48,054 bases of DNA, taken from the NCBI GenBank assembly GCA_017859745.1, contig JAFMML010000022.1, positions 1 to 48,054 on the forward strand, given 5' to 3'. Of this stretch, positions 40,332-48,054 are shown piece by piece (the stretch's first letter is position 1; every line of letters starts with the position of its first letter). The translations under genes and the position numbers were made by a program. This DNA is from Planctomycetota bacterium. GTDB taxonomy: Bacteria; Planctomycetota; Phycisphaerae; Phycisphaerales; SM1A02. The notes under the pieces are model-generated. The model saw nothing but the letters and a program-made list of their open reading frames with translations. It had not been told where the DNA came from and searched no databases.

Positions 40332-42752
40332 ATGCACGACGACATCCGCAGCAGGAGCGTCCGCTTGTCGAGACGCCGACCGGTCCGCCGCGGCGTCTCC
40401 AGCGTGTTGAGCATGATGTTCCTGGTGATCTTCGGCTCCCTCGGAGCGGCGATGGCCGTCGTCGCCCAAGGCAACCTTCGAACCGCGGACTCGGCGCTTC
40501 GCGTGGCTCGCGCCGGGAGCGCCGCGGAGACCGGCATGGTCTTCGCCAGTCGCCGCCTGACTCTGGAGGCCGCCCGCTTCGTGGTGCGTCGCGGCGTGGT
40601 CGATGCGAAGTTCGCCGAACAGCTCTGGCGCGGCACCTACTCGCCAACTGGGCCTGGGGATCTCGTGATCCTGCCGCCGGAGGGGTACGAGACCACCAGC
40701 CCGCCGGTGGGCATCGCCCAGGCGATCCTCGATGCGCACTTCGTCGACGAGGGCACCGTCGCCCTCGAACCCGGAGACGGCATGCTGCCCGCCTTCGACG
40801 AGGTCAGTGGGCAGATCGACGCCGCCCCCATGCGCCTCGGCACCGCTGCGGACGATCCGACGTTTCGCATCAGCTACCGATTCGTCCCGGACACCTCTCG
40901 GATCCTGATCGTCAGCGAGGGTCGAGACGGCGACGTGCGTCGCACCCTTCAGATGCAGTTCGAGCTCGACAAGAGGATCGAGTACGCGGTGCTGTCTCCG
41001 AACCGCCTCATGATCGGCAAGAACGTGGTCGTCGAGGGTCCGCTGGGAACGACCTACGGCCTCGCCGACGGCGAGTTGAACGCGACGCACGGCCATCCCC
41101 TGCTGCTTCGCAGCGACTTCAACTACCTCGACGATGTGCTCGACGGATCACTGCAGATCCTGGCCGAGGCCATCGCGGCCCACGACGTCGACGGGGACAA
41201 CCGCCTCCGCACGCAGCATCCGCTGGAGATGGTCGCGCTCGCGGGAAGTCCCGCGCTCGTCGACCACGACGGGGACGAGTACGTGGACGACTTCGATCTG
41301 TTCCTGGGGCGATTCGACCTCGACGGCGACGGACGGGTCGTCTGGGACGCCTCGCGGGCCGCCGCCGCCGGACACGGCGCGTTGGACGTCGAGTTCTCGG
41401 GGATCGACGACCAGCTCGCCCGCCTGCTCGATCGGGCGAGGTCCGACCGCGACGGCGATGGACTCGTCGACGAGGCGGATCGCCGACTCGGCTGGGACGA
41501 CGGCATCGTCGATGCGCTCGACCGAGTCGCGAAGATTCGCGGAGACGTGCGTCTGGCCGTGAGCGAATCGGACTGGGAGGACGCGGCCGGAGCCTCCTGG
41601 CAGACCCTTGTCCGAGGCACCATCCGCGCCGGAGAGATCGCCCCGACGACCTTCGCGATCCCTCCGGAGGACCTCCGGGTGATCACCACCGACATGTTCT
41701 CCGACACCGCCACATGGTTCGGGGGACGGGCGGACGGCGACTTCGCCCTGCAGGTCGCGCAGGGCGTCTCGGGCGGTGGGACCTTCACGCCTGCGGACGA
41801 AGCGGACTGGGAGGAGGTCCCCTTCGGCTCACCCAACGCCTACGACTGGTACCGCCGCCCGGTCTACGAGGGCATGACCTTCCGCAATGTCCGCATCCCG
41901 GCGGGCACCAACGCCCTGTTCCGCGACTGCACCTTCGAGGGCGTCACCTACCTCGAGACCGAGACGAACTGCGAGGACGTGCATTGGAACTACGCCGGCG
42001 CGATGGAACGCATCGAAGGCGCCGAGGACTCCGAGCCGATCTTCGCCGTCCGCTATCCGGACATCGTGGCCGCGATTCCGGGATCGCCCGATCCGGTCAC
42101 CGACACGAAGGCCGTCTCCAACAACCTGAGGTTCGACGGCTGCACGTTCCTCGGTTCGATCGCAGGCGACACGCCGGCGGCGTACACGCACTGGCGCAAC
42201 AAGGTCCAGTTCTCCGGTCCGACCCGCCTGTTCAACGATCCCGACGATCCGGATCTCCTCTCGCAGCCCGACGGTCCCCTGCTGGCCGCGGCGCTGTCGT
42301 CGCTGTCCGAGAACGACCTGAAGGAACTCCGCAAGAGTTCGATGATGCTGCCCGGGTGGTCGGTCGACGTGGGCAACTTCTCCAACGAGCAGGCGGAGGA
42401 CCCCGACGACACGGCCCGCATCCGGATGAGCGGCACCGTGGTCGCAGGCATCCTCGACATCCGCGGAACCGCGGATCTGCACGGCACGCTGCTCATGACG
42501 TTCCAGCCGATCGAGGGCCAGGGCCCCCTGCACTTCGGGGGCAAGCCGGACGCGTTCAACACCACCATCGGCTACTTCGGGAGCCTCGACGGCGACTTCG
42601 AAGGCTCGACGCCGGGCGAGGACACCTTCGAGGGCTTCGGAGAGATCAGTCTTCGCTGGGATCCCGATGCGGATCTTCCAGACGGCATTCCGTGGCCCAT
42701 CCATGTGGTGCCCCTGCCGGAGTCCTACCGCGAAGCGAGGACCGAATCGTGA
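40332..42752 (+). CDS. Very large PilX-like minor pilin with calcium-loop motifs
   Basis: An 806-residue protein. After a basic leader it has a PilX-type N-terminal hydrophobic helix (VSSVLSMMFLVIFGSLGAAM) and NLRTADSALRVARAGSAAET, as in PilX/GspK-like proteins. Residues 285-383 carry several D-x-D-G-D loops: DVDGDNRLR, DHDGDEYVDDFD, DLDGDGRVVWD and DRDGDGLVDEAD, like dockerin or EF-hand calcium sites. Residues about 480-760 have right-handed beta-helix-like repeats (FRNVRIPAGTNALFRDCTFE, LRFDGCTFLGSIAG). I chose the ATG at 40332 because GAGGAG lies 7 bases upstream; GTG 40317 is an alternative. Canonical PilX is about 170-200 residues, so this may be a tip adhesin. Confidence 0.82.
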   Translation: MHDDIRSRSVRLSRRRPVRRGVSSVLSMMFLVIFGSLGAAMAVVAQGNLRTADSALRVARAGSAAETGMVFASRRLTLEAARFVVRRGVVDAKFAEQLWRGTYSPTGPGDLVILPPEGYETTSPPVGIAQAILDAHFVDEGTVALEPGDGMLPAFDEVSGQIDAAPMRLGTAADDPTFRISYRFVPDTSRILIVSEGRDGDVRRTLQMQFELDKRIEYAVLSPNRLMIGKNVVVEGPLGTTYGLADGELNATHGHPLLLRSDFNYLDDVLDGSLQILAEAIAAHDVDGDNRLRTQHPLEMVALAGSPALVDHDGDEYVDDFDLFLGRFDLDGDGRVVWDASRAAAAGHGALDVEFSGIDDQLARLLDRARSDRDGDGLVDEADRRLGWDDGIVDALDRVAKIRGDVRLAVSESDWEDAAGASWQTLVRGTIRAGEIAPTTFAIPPEDLRVITTDMFSDTATWFGGRADGDFALQVAQGVSGGGTFTPADEADWEEVPFGSPNAYDWYRRPVYEGMTFRNVRIPAGTNALFRDCTFEGVTYLETETNCEDVHWNYAGAMERIEGAEDSEPIFAVRYPDIVAAIPGSPDPVTDTKAVSNNLRFDGCTFLGSIAGDTPAAYTHWRNKVQFSGPTRLFNDPDDPDLLSQPDGPLLAAALSSLSENDLKELRKSSMMLPGWSVDVGNFSNEQAEDPDDTARIRMSGTVVAGILDIRGTADLHGTLLMTFQPIEGQGPLHFGGKPDAFNTTIGYFGSLDGDFEGSTPGEDTFEGFGEISLRWDPDADLPDGIPWPIHVVPLPESYREARTES

Positions 42753-43342
42753 GTCGCAAGCGTCGAATCCCCACCGCGCGACGCGGCTTCAGCCTCCTCG
42801 AACTGATGGTCGCACTGGCGATCTCGGCGCTGCTGTTGACAGCTGCGCTGGTGGCTCTCGACGCCTCCTTCCGGGCGTATCGACGCACCACCGAGGAGGC
42901 CGCCACCCACACCACCGCGCGCATCGCGATGCACCGCCTGCTGGCGCTGGTACGCACCGGCAGCGACTTCGGTCCGCTTCCGACGAATCCTCTCGACGAG
43001 GAGTTGGAAAGCGAGTACCTCGAGGTCCGAACGCCCGACGGTCGGTGGGTGGTGATCCGATGGGACGGCGAGGGCGAGCGGCTGCTGATCGCCGTGGACT
43101 CCTCCGATGGGGATCCCGGAACGCCCCACGTCCTGCTCGGCGGCGTCGAGCCGCAGTTCCACGCCGACGGAAGCCCCATCCTTCCCTTCCGAATCGCCTA
43201 TCAGGACGGATGGCGCGTCCGCCGGGTCACCGTGGATCTGTCGATCCAGCCCGACGACGACATCTCCACCAGCATCGCCCACGAGCCGCCGCCGCCGATC
43301 CGTCTCGTGGGCAGCGCCAGTCCGCGTTCGATCGCGCCCTGA
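42749..43342 (+). CDS. Prepilin-type protein (PilW/GspJ-like)
   Basis: A 197-residue prepilin starting at GTG 42749, overlapping the preceding stop by 4 bases (GTGA). The leader SRKRRIPTARRG is followed by FSLLELMVALAISALLLTAA with Glu5. Then comes a helix (VALDASFRAYRRTTEEAATH) and a beta-rich domain (SEYLEVRTPDGRWVVIRWDG, WRVRRVTVDLSIQPDDD). Layout fits PilW/GspJ-type minor pilins. Last gene of the pilT block; it converges on ppk1 with 9 bases between stops. Confidence 0.85.
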   Translation: MSRKRRIPTARRGFSLLELMVALAISALLLTAALVALDASFRAYRRTTEEAATHTTARIAMHRLLALVRTGSDFGPLPTNPLDEELESEYLEVRTPDGRWVVIRWDGEGERLLIAVDSSDGDPGTPHVLLGGVEPQFHADGSPILPFRIAYQDGWRVRRVTVDLSIQPDDDISTSIAHEPPPPIRLVGSASPRSIAP

Positions 43343-43351
43343 CGAAATCGA

Positions 43352-45496
43352 TCAATCCGCATCGGACTGAAGTCTCGCCTCGTAGTGGGCGACCGTGGCA
43401 GCCATGAGTCTTTGGTGGGCGCCCAGCGTCGAGGGATCGTCGGCATCGAGACCTTCGGTCGAGCGCTGCACGTACGTGCCGTCGGATCGCATCTCCCACG
43501 CCTGCCTGCGGTCGTCGAGGGCGATCTGCAGGATCTCCCACAGGCGACGACGCAGCGGCGGAGTCTCGACCGGGGTCGCGACCTCGACTCGGGTGTTGAG
43601 ATTCCGATACATCCAGTCGGCGCTGCCGATGTAGAAGTCGCCTTCGATCGGATTCTCCCGCCCCCCGGAGAACCAGAAGATCCGGCTGTGCTCGAGGAAG
43701 CGGCCGATGACGGAGATCACCCGGATGTTCTCGCTCAGGCCCGGCACCCCCGGTCGCAGGCAGCAGAATCCGCGCACCATCAGGTCGATCCGGACACCCG
43801 CGCAGCTGGCCTCGTAGAGGGCCTCGGTGACGCTGCGATCCTCGAGCTGGTTCATCTTCGCGATGATGCGCCCCGGTCGCTCCGGCGAGTGGAGATGCAT
43901 CTCGCGTTCGATCAGATCGAGGAACGATCGCTTCATGCCCACCGGCGCGACGAGCAGCTTCTGGTACTCGCGCTGTCGGCTGCGGCCGGTCATGTAGTTG
44001 AAGAGTGCGACCAGATCCTCGGTGATCGCGGGATTGCAGGTGAAGAGACCGACGTCCTCGTAGAGCCGCGCCGTCTTGGAGTTGTAGTTGCCGGTCCCGA
44101 TGTGGGCGTAGCACCGGATGCCGCTGCCCTCCTGCCGGACCACGAGCGCGGTCTTGGTGTGGGTCTTGAGCCCCACCACGCCGTAGGCCACGTGCACTCC
44201 GGCATCCTCGAGCTTTCGGGCCCAGGTGATGTTGCGGGCCTCGTCGAAGCGGGCTCGCAGCTCGACCAGCACCGCGACCTGCTTGCCGCTCTCGGCGGCC
44301 CGGATCAGGTTCGGGATGAACGGGCTGTCGCCGCTGGTTCGGTAGAGCGCCTGCTTGATGGCGAGCACCCGGGGATCCTCGGCGGCCTGTTCGATGAACC
44401 GCTCGACGCTCGCATCGAACCGCTCGTAGGGATGGTGCACGAGGATGTCGCCGCCGCGCATGCGGCTGAAGACGTCGGCGTCCTCGCCCTCGAGCCCCGG
44501 CGGCACGATCCCCCTCCACTTGGGATACCGCAGTTCGGGCATGTCGAGATCCGCGATCTGGTGCAGCACCCCGTAGTCGAGCAGGCCGCGATTCTCGTAG
44601 ATCTCGTCGGGCCGCAGATCGAGCTCCTCCATCAGGAAGCGCAGGATTCTCGGGTTCGGGTTGGGCGTCAGTTCCAGACGCACCACCCGGGCGAAGCGCC
44701 GTTCCTTGAGGGTCTGCTGGATGTGCTCGAGCAGATCCTCGGCATCCTCGGCGTCGCCTTCGACGTCGGCGTTCCGGGTCACCCGGAACGGCATGACCTT
44801 CAGAACCTCCATGCCGGGGAAGAGGTCGTCGAGGTTGTTCTCGATGATCTGTCGAAGCGGAATGAACCGCCTGGATCCAGCGAGGCGATGCAGTCGGGTC
44901 GGGAGCTCGGGGACCTTGACCCGCGCGAACAGCTGCTCGCTCTCGCCCGGCCGTCGCAACATCACGCCCAGCGACATGCTGAGGTTCGAGATGAAGGGGA
45001 ATCGATGCCCCGGATCGACCGCGAGAGGGGTCAGGATCGGGAACACGTTGCGCCGGTACCAGGCTTCCGCCTCTTCACGTTCGCCGGCGTCGAGGTCCTG
45101 CCATGAGGCCACCTCGATGCCCGCCTCTCGAAGTTCGGGAAGGATCAGGTCGCGATAGGCCCGGGCCTGGGCGTCGATGTCCTCGAGCACCGCCGCCCGG
45201 ATCTGCGCCAGCAGTTCCGCCGGAGGCGTCGGCTCCCACGGCACGCTGCCCACGCCGGCCTCGATCTGGCGGCGGAGGCCACCCACCCGCTTCATGAAGA
45301 ACTCGTCGAGATTGCTGGCGAAGATCGCCAGGAAGCGGACCCGCTCGAGCAGCGGCGTCCTCGCGTCGAGGGCCTCGTGCAGCACGCGTCGGTTGAACTC
45401 CAGCCACTGCAGATCGCGACTGAGGAACCGCGACGGCTCCTTGCCCGACTCGGAGGCGCTCCAGTCGTCGATGGGTGGTTCGGCGACGCGGCTCAT
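43352..45496 (-). CDS. ppk1: Polyphosphate kinase 1
   Basis: A 714-residue PPK1, which makes long-chain polyphosphate from ATP. N-terminal domain: FLSRDLQWLEFNRRVLHEAL and FLAIFASNLDEFFMKRVGGL. Head domain: RVTRNADVEGDAEDAEDLLE. The catalytic region has KQALYRTSGDSPFIPNLIRA and CYAHIGTGNYNSKTARLYED with the phosphorylated His at residue 465. LEHSRIFWFSGG supplies the second conserved His (603). Length is normal (about 690-720). Its ATG overlaps the stop of the upstream PTPS-family gene by 4 bases, so both are read from one promoter. Confidence 0.97.
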   Translation of the reverse strand: MSRVAEPPIDDWSASESGKEPSRFLSRDLQWLEFNRRVLHEALDARTPLLERVRFLAIFASNLDEFFMKRVGGLRRQIEAGVGSVPWEPTPPAELLAQIRAAVLEDIDAQARAYRDLILPELREAGIEVASWQDLDAGEREEAEAWYRRNVFPILTPLAVDPGHRFPFISNLSMSLGVMLRRPGESEQLFARVKVPELPTRLHRLAGSRRFIPLRQIIENNLDDLFPGMEVLKVMPFRVTRNADVEGDAEDAEDLLEHIQQTLKERRFARVVRLELTPNPNPRILRFLMEELDLRPDEIYENRGLLDYGVLHQIADLDMPELRYPKWRGIVPPGLEGEDADVFSRMRGGDILVHHPYERFDASVERFIEQAAEDPRVLAIKQALYRTSGDSPFIPNLIRAAESGKQVAVLVELRARFDEARNITWARKLEDAGVHVAYGVVGLKTHTKTALVVRQEGSGIRCYAHIGTGNYNSKTARLYEDVGLFTCNPAITEDLVALFNYMTGRSRQREYQKLLVAPVGMKRSFLDLIEREMHLHSPERPGRIIAKMNQLEDRSVTEALYEASCAGVRIDLMVRGFCCLRPGVPGLSENIRVISVIGRFLEHSRIFWFSGGRENPIEGDFYIGSADWMYRNLNTRVEVATPVETPPLRRRLWEILQIALDDRRQAWEMRSDGTYVQRSTEGLDADDPSTLGAHQRLMAATVAHYEARLQSDAD

Positions 45497-45876
45497 CGAC
45501 CGGACTCCTTCCGTTCAGGTCGGTAGATCGCCGTGCAGCCAGGGGCCTCGCCCACGGCGACCTCGACGAGATGAACTCCTTCGGGCAGTCCCGACGCCAT
45601 CGCCTCTCCGAAGTGCCGGGCCAAGGCCTCCGCGGTGGGATTGACGCGGTCGAAGGGGGGCACGCCGTTCACCGTGCGGTTCCGGAAGGGATCGATGGCT
45701 CGGTCGAGTCTGGCTTCGAGGTCGTGAAAATCGCAGAGCAGCTCCTCACCGTCGAGACTCGGTCCCTCGACCACCACCCCCACCCGGAAGTGGTGCCCGT
45801 GGATCTCCTCCGCCTCGCCACAGATGGTGATCGAGTGGGCGGCCGGAAACTCGCGATCGACTCGAAGTCGGTACAT
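45493..45876 (-). CDS. 6-pyruvoyltetrahydropterin synthase/QueD-family protein
   Basis: A 127-residue T-fold protein. Family features: FPAAHSI (first zinc His), IHGHHFRVGVVVEG (second and third zinc His), LLCDFHDLEARLDRAIDPF, FDRVNPTAEALARHF and VAVGEAPGCTAIY with the C-terminal Glu. In QueD the catalytic Cys lies 4 residues before the HGH motif; here that position is Ala, and the only nearby Cys (ITICGEAEE) is 7 before. The reaction may therefore differ from QueD. The start MYRLRVDREF at 45876 matches the family. TATACT lies 8 bases upstream with no ribosome-binding site. First gene of the operon with ppk1. Confidence 0.85.
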   Translation of the reverse strand: MYRLRVDREFPAAHSITICGEAEEIHGHHFRVGVVVEGPSLDGEELLCDFHDLEARLDRAIDPFRNRTVNGVPPFDRVNPTAEALARHFGEAMASGLPEGVHLVEVAVGEAPGCTAIYRPERKESGR

Positions 45877-45884
45877 GCGAAACG

Positions 45885-45890
45885 AGTATA
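45885..45890 (-). promoter_or_regulatory. -10 element of the PTPS-ppk1 operon, start-proximal
   Basis: TATACT, read leftward, matches TATAAT at 5 of 6 positions and ends 8 bases before the ATG at 45876. No Shine-Dalgarno sequence is present. It is the clearest case in the window of a promoter that would give a leaderless message. Confidence 0.5.
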
Positions 45891-45957
45891 GATCGCACCG
45901 GTTCGTCTCCATGACTCGAGGGCGTGTTTCCAATCGACCTCCCGGCGGCGAGCGACC

Positions 45958-45963
45958 GATAGT
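45958..45963 (+). promoter_or_regulatory. Putative -10 element for the phosphohexomutase gene, start-proximal
   Basis: GATAGT ends 7 bases before the ATG at 45971. A weak -35 (TCGACC) lies 18 bases upstream of it. No Shine-Dalgarno sequence is present. Confidence 0.35.
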
Positions 45964-45970
45964 TCCTGCC

Positions 45971-47362
45971 ATGGACGCGACCGGTTCCGACGCCCCCCTG
46001 ATGCTCTCGGTCTCTGGCGCTCGCGGCATCATGGGTCGCAGCATGACTCCGATCGTGGCGGCACGATTCGCGGCGGCATTCGGCGGCCGCCTCGCGGCCT
46101 CCAGCCCCGGCGGCACCGTGTGCGTCGGTCGCGATGGCCGGGCGGGTGGCGAGGCGCTGTCGTCGGCGGTCTCCGGCGCGCTCGCCGGAGCCGGTCTCAG
46201 GGTCGTCGACCTCGGCGTCGCGACCACGCCCACCGTGGGCGTCGCCATCGCCCACCACGGCGCCGTCGGCGGCATGGTGGTCACCGCCAGTCACAACCCC
46301 CAGGCGTGGAACGGTCTCAAGTGCCTCGACGGCAACGGACTCGCCCCGCCCCCTGCGATCGCCGGCGAGATCATCGAGGCGTTCAAGGCCGACCAGGCGA
46401 GCTGGGCGAGCCCGACGGCGATTCCAGCCATCACCCGCGACAAGGAGGCGACGTCGCGCCACATCGACCGAATCGTCGGCTGCGTCGATGCCGAGGCGAT
46501 CCGGAACGCGGGACTCTCGACCGTGGTCGACTCGGTCAACGCCTCGGGCAGCCGCGGGGCCGCCCTGCTGCACGAGCGACTCGGCGTCGCCGAAGTCCAG
46601 CTGCACGGCGATCCGTCGGGCGTCTTCCCGCACACGCCCGAACCCCTTGCGGAGAACCTCTCCGAACTCTGCGAACGCACCGCCGCGACGGGTGCAGCCG
46701 TCGGGTTTGCGCAGGATCCGGATGCGGACCGACTGGCCCTCGTCGACGAGCGGGGGCACTTCATCGGCGAGGAGTTCACGCTCGCACTCGCCGCGTGGCG
46801 GGCGCTCGAGCGGTTTGGACCGGGCGTGATGGCCGCGAACCTCTCGACAAGCCGCCTGATCGATGCCGTCGCCGAGCGGTTCTCCGGTGCGAGCGTCGTC
46901 AGGACCGCGGTCGGCGAGGCGAACGTGGTGGCGGCGCTCCGTGAACACGATGGCCTCGTCGGTGGGGAAGGCAACGGCGGCATCATTCTGCCGCGAGTCG
47001 GCTGGGTCCGGGACTCGCTGGCCGGCATGGCGCTGGTGCTCGATCTCCTGGCGTCCCACCGTCGCCCGCTGTCGGAACTCGTGGCCGACCTGCCTCGCCT
47101 GTCGATGGTCAAGCGCAAGCACGATCTCGCCTCCATCGGCGGGCTCGCAGCGGTGCCGGCGATGATGGATCGCCTTCGCGAGGAGTTCACCGACGCCGCC
47201 GTCGACGACGTGGACGGCATCCGCTTCGATCTTGCCGAGGGCTGGGTGCACTTTCGTGCGAGCAACACCGAACCGATCGTGAGGCTCATCGCCGAAGGCG
47301 TCGACGACGCTGCGGCGGCGGCGCTTGCGGATCGTGCCGCCCGCGGCGCCGGTCTCGCCTGA
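45971..47362 (+). CDS. Phosphohexomutase (phosphoglucosamine mutase/phosphomannomutase family)
   Basis: A 463-residue alpha-D-phosphohexomutase. Four family signatures in order: the substrate-recognition start SVSGARGIMG, the phosphoserine loop VVTASHNPQAWNGLK with Ser107, the metal-binding loop DPDADRLAL, the sugar loop GGEGNGGII, and the phosphate-binding loop FRASNTEPIVRLI. Length and the GGEGNGG loop fit GlmM (glucosamine-6-P to glucosamine-1-P) or an archaeal-type PMM/GlmM; I cannot tell which. The start at 45971 lies just upstream of the conserved MLSVSGARG. It is divergent from the PTPS-ppk1 operon with a 94-base shared promoter region. Confidence 0.93.
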   Translation: MDATGSDAPLMLSVSGARGIMGRSMTPIVAARFAAAFGGRLAASSPGGTVCVGRDGRAGGEALSSAVSGALAGAGLRVVDLGVATTPTVGVAIAHHGAVGGMVVTASHNPQAWNGLKCLDGNGLAPPPAIAGEIIEAFKADQASWASPTAIPAITRDKEATSRHIDRIVGCVDAEAIRNAGLSTVVDSVNASGSRGAALLHERLGVAEVQLHGDPSGVFPHTPEPLAENLSELCERTAATGAAVGFAQDPDADRLALVDERGHFIGEEFTLALAAWRALERFGPGVMAANLSTSRLIDAVAERFSGASVVRTAVGEANVVAALREHDGLVGGEGNGGIILPRVGWVRDSLAGMALVLDLLASHRRPLSELVADLPRLSMVKRKHDLASIGGLAAVPAMMDRLREEFTDAAVDDVDGIRFDLAEGWVHFRASNTEPIVRLIAEGVDDAAAAALADRAARGAGLA

Positions 47363-47392
47363 GACGCGGCCCGGCACGCGATCGATGTCGCC

Positions 47393-47998
47393 CTATCCGA
47401 GACTGGTCTCGGGATTGTCGAAGATGAACTGCAGGCGTTCTCGCAGCACGCCGTCGAAGCGGTCGAGCATCTCCGGCCTCAGCAGCCCGATGTGCACCAT
47501 GTCCCGAAGATGCGCCCGATCGTGGTCCCGCCACGCGAGCAGCTTCATCCGCAGGATCTCCTCGAAGCCCACCCTCGGATAGGGATGCGACTCGCTGACG
47601 TGGGTCGGCTCGATGTCCGGGGCCGGAAGCGGATCGCCCTCCCGGGTGATCTCGTTGGCCCACACGATGTGCACCGCCCGCTTGGGACGCGGATCCTCCG
47701 GATCGAGCCACATCGGGACGCCGTGGACCTCGACGAACTCGAAGCCCCCCTTGGCGACCGCGGCGTTGGCCCGCTCGAGATCCTCCCGCCGCAGCAGGAC
47801 GTCGACGCCCTTCGTGGTCCGGGTGGCGTCCTCGTCGACCTCCGCGACCCAGGCCGCGACCGCCCACCCCCCGCAGATCGCGAACGGCACGTCGCCGTCC
47901 TGAAGCAGCTGCACGATGCGGATGAGGCGGTGTCTGACCATGGCGATCGCCCGAAAGACGGGATCGCTCATCGGCAGGTCCTCGTGGTACCAGCTCAT
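47393..47998 (-). CDS. Nucleotidyltransferase-fold protein
   Basis: A 201-residue protein of the minimal nucleotidyltransferase type. Visible are FAICGGWAVAAWVAEVDEDA (the GG motif after a helix) and RTTKGVDVLLRREDLERANA (the Asp-containing strand where these enzymes bind metal). The sequence then reads EFVEVHGVPMWLDPEDPR and FEEILRMKLLAWRDHDRAHL. Related proteins include toxin-antitoxin antitoxins, AbiEii-like toxins and uncharacterised tRNA/nucleotide modifiers. The GVDVLL motif has one clear Asp where active enzymes often show two, so activity is uncertain. There is no partner gene in the 56 bases remaining upstream. An internal ATG at 47971 is an alternative start. Confidence 0.75.
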   Translation of the reverse strand: MSWYHEDLPMSDPVFRAIAMVRHRLIRIVQLLQDGDVPFAICGGWAVAAWVAEVDEDATRTTKGVDVLLRREDLERANAAVAKGGFEFVEVHGVPMWLDPEDPRPKRAVHIVWANEITREGDPLPAPDIEPTHVSESHPYPRVGFEEILRMKLLAWRDHDRAHLRDMVHIGLLRPEMLDRFDGVLRERLQFIFDNPETSLG

Positions 47999-48054
47999 GC
48001 CGAGAGCGTATCCCCACTTCCGATGATCGCCCGCGTCGATCGCCGCGATGGCAA

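Overview
The window is a GC-rich chromosomal segment whose gene content points to a planctomycete-like bacterium, most likely class Phycisphaerae. The grounds are a PEP-CTERM-type sorting tail, a bacterial topoisomerase VI operon, a non-canonical type II secretion operon next to a type IV pilus-like cluster, and very long pseudopilin-associated proteins. The taxonomic call is an inference from style and content; no rRNA gene is present. No tRNA, CRISPR array, prophage or intact insertion sequence was seen.

Layout. 1-4.7 kb: the tail of a membrane protein, a YkgJ-type cysteine-cluster protein paired with rdgB, a PEP-CTERM-type secreted protein and an acyl-CoA carboxylase carboxyltransferase subunit. 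4.8-8.0 kb: rpsO-pnp with a hairpin leader and a clear intrinsic terminator, then a cold-shock protein. 8.2-13 kb: an orphan histidine kinase, a top6B-top6A operon read leftward, and ndk. 13-15.6 kb: a 766-bp gene-poor stretch of visibly lower GC, an atypical sigma-70 family factor, a terminator and an orphan CoA-transferase subunit A.

15.9-31.8 kb is the core: one rightward array of thirteen genes. It comprises a secreted helical protein, gspE, gspF, pseudopilins G/H/I/J/K, a PilM/PilN-like (GspL-equivalent) protein, a PilO/GspM-like protein, a GspC-like protein, the secretin gspD and a lipoprotein. Many starts overlap the preceding stop by 1-7 bases, so the genes are probably translationally coupled. 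32-36.7 kb runs leftward and carries an extremely acidic small protein and a 1366-residue secreted double beta-propeller protein. From 36.7 kb a small lipoprotein, PilT, a second GspF/PilC and three pseudopilin-type proteins run rightward. One of these is an 806-residue PilX-like protein with several calcium-loop motifs. 43.3-48 kb holds ppk1 with a PTPS-family gene, a phosphohexomutase and a nucleotidyltransferase-fold protein.

How the parts could work together: the 15.9-43.3 kb block has two platform proteins, one assembly ATPase (GspE), one retraction-type ATPase (PilT), eight pseudopilin-type proteins and one secretin. It lacks a prepilin peptidase and a second assembly ATPase. It may be one envelope machine with a retractable pseudopilus, or two machines sharing components. 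Its least-explained parts are a C-terminal helical module shared by the GspL-like and GspC-like proteins, the calcium-loop giant pilin, and the interspersed secreted proteins. A second window-wide pattern is that seven gene or operon heads without a Shine-Dalgarno sequence carry a TATAAT-like hexamer ending only 6-9 bases before the start codon, which suggests leaderless mRNAs.
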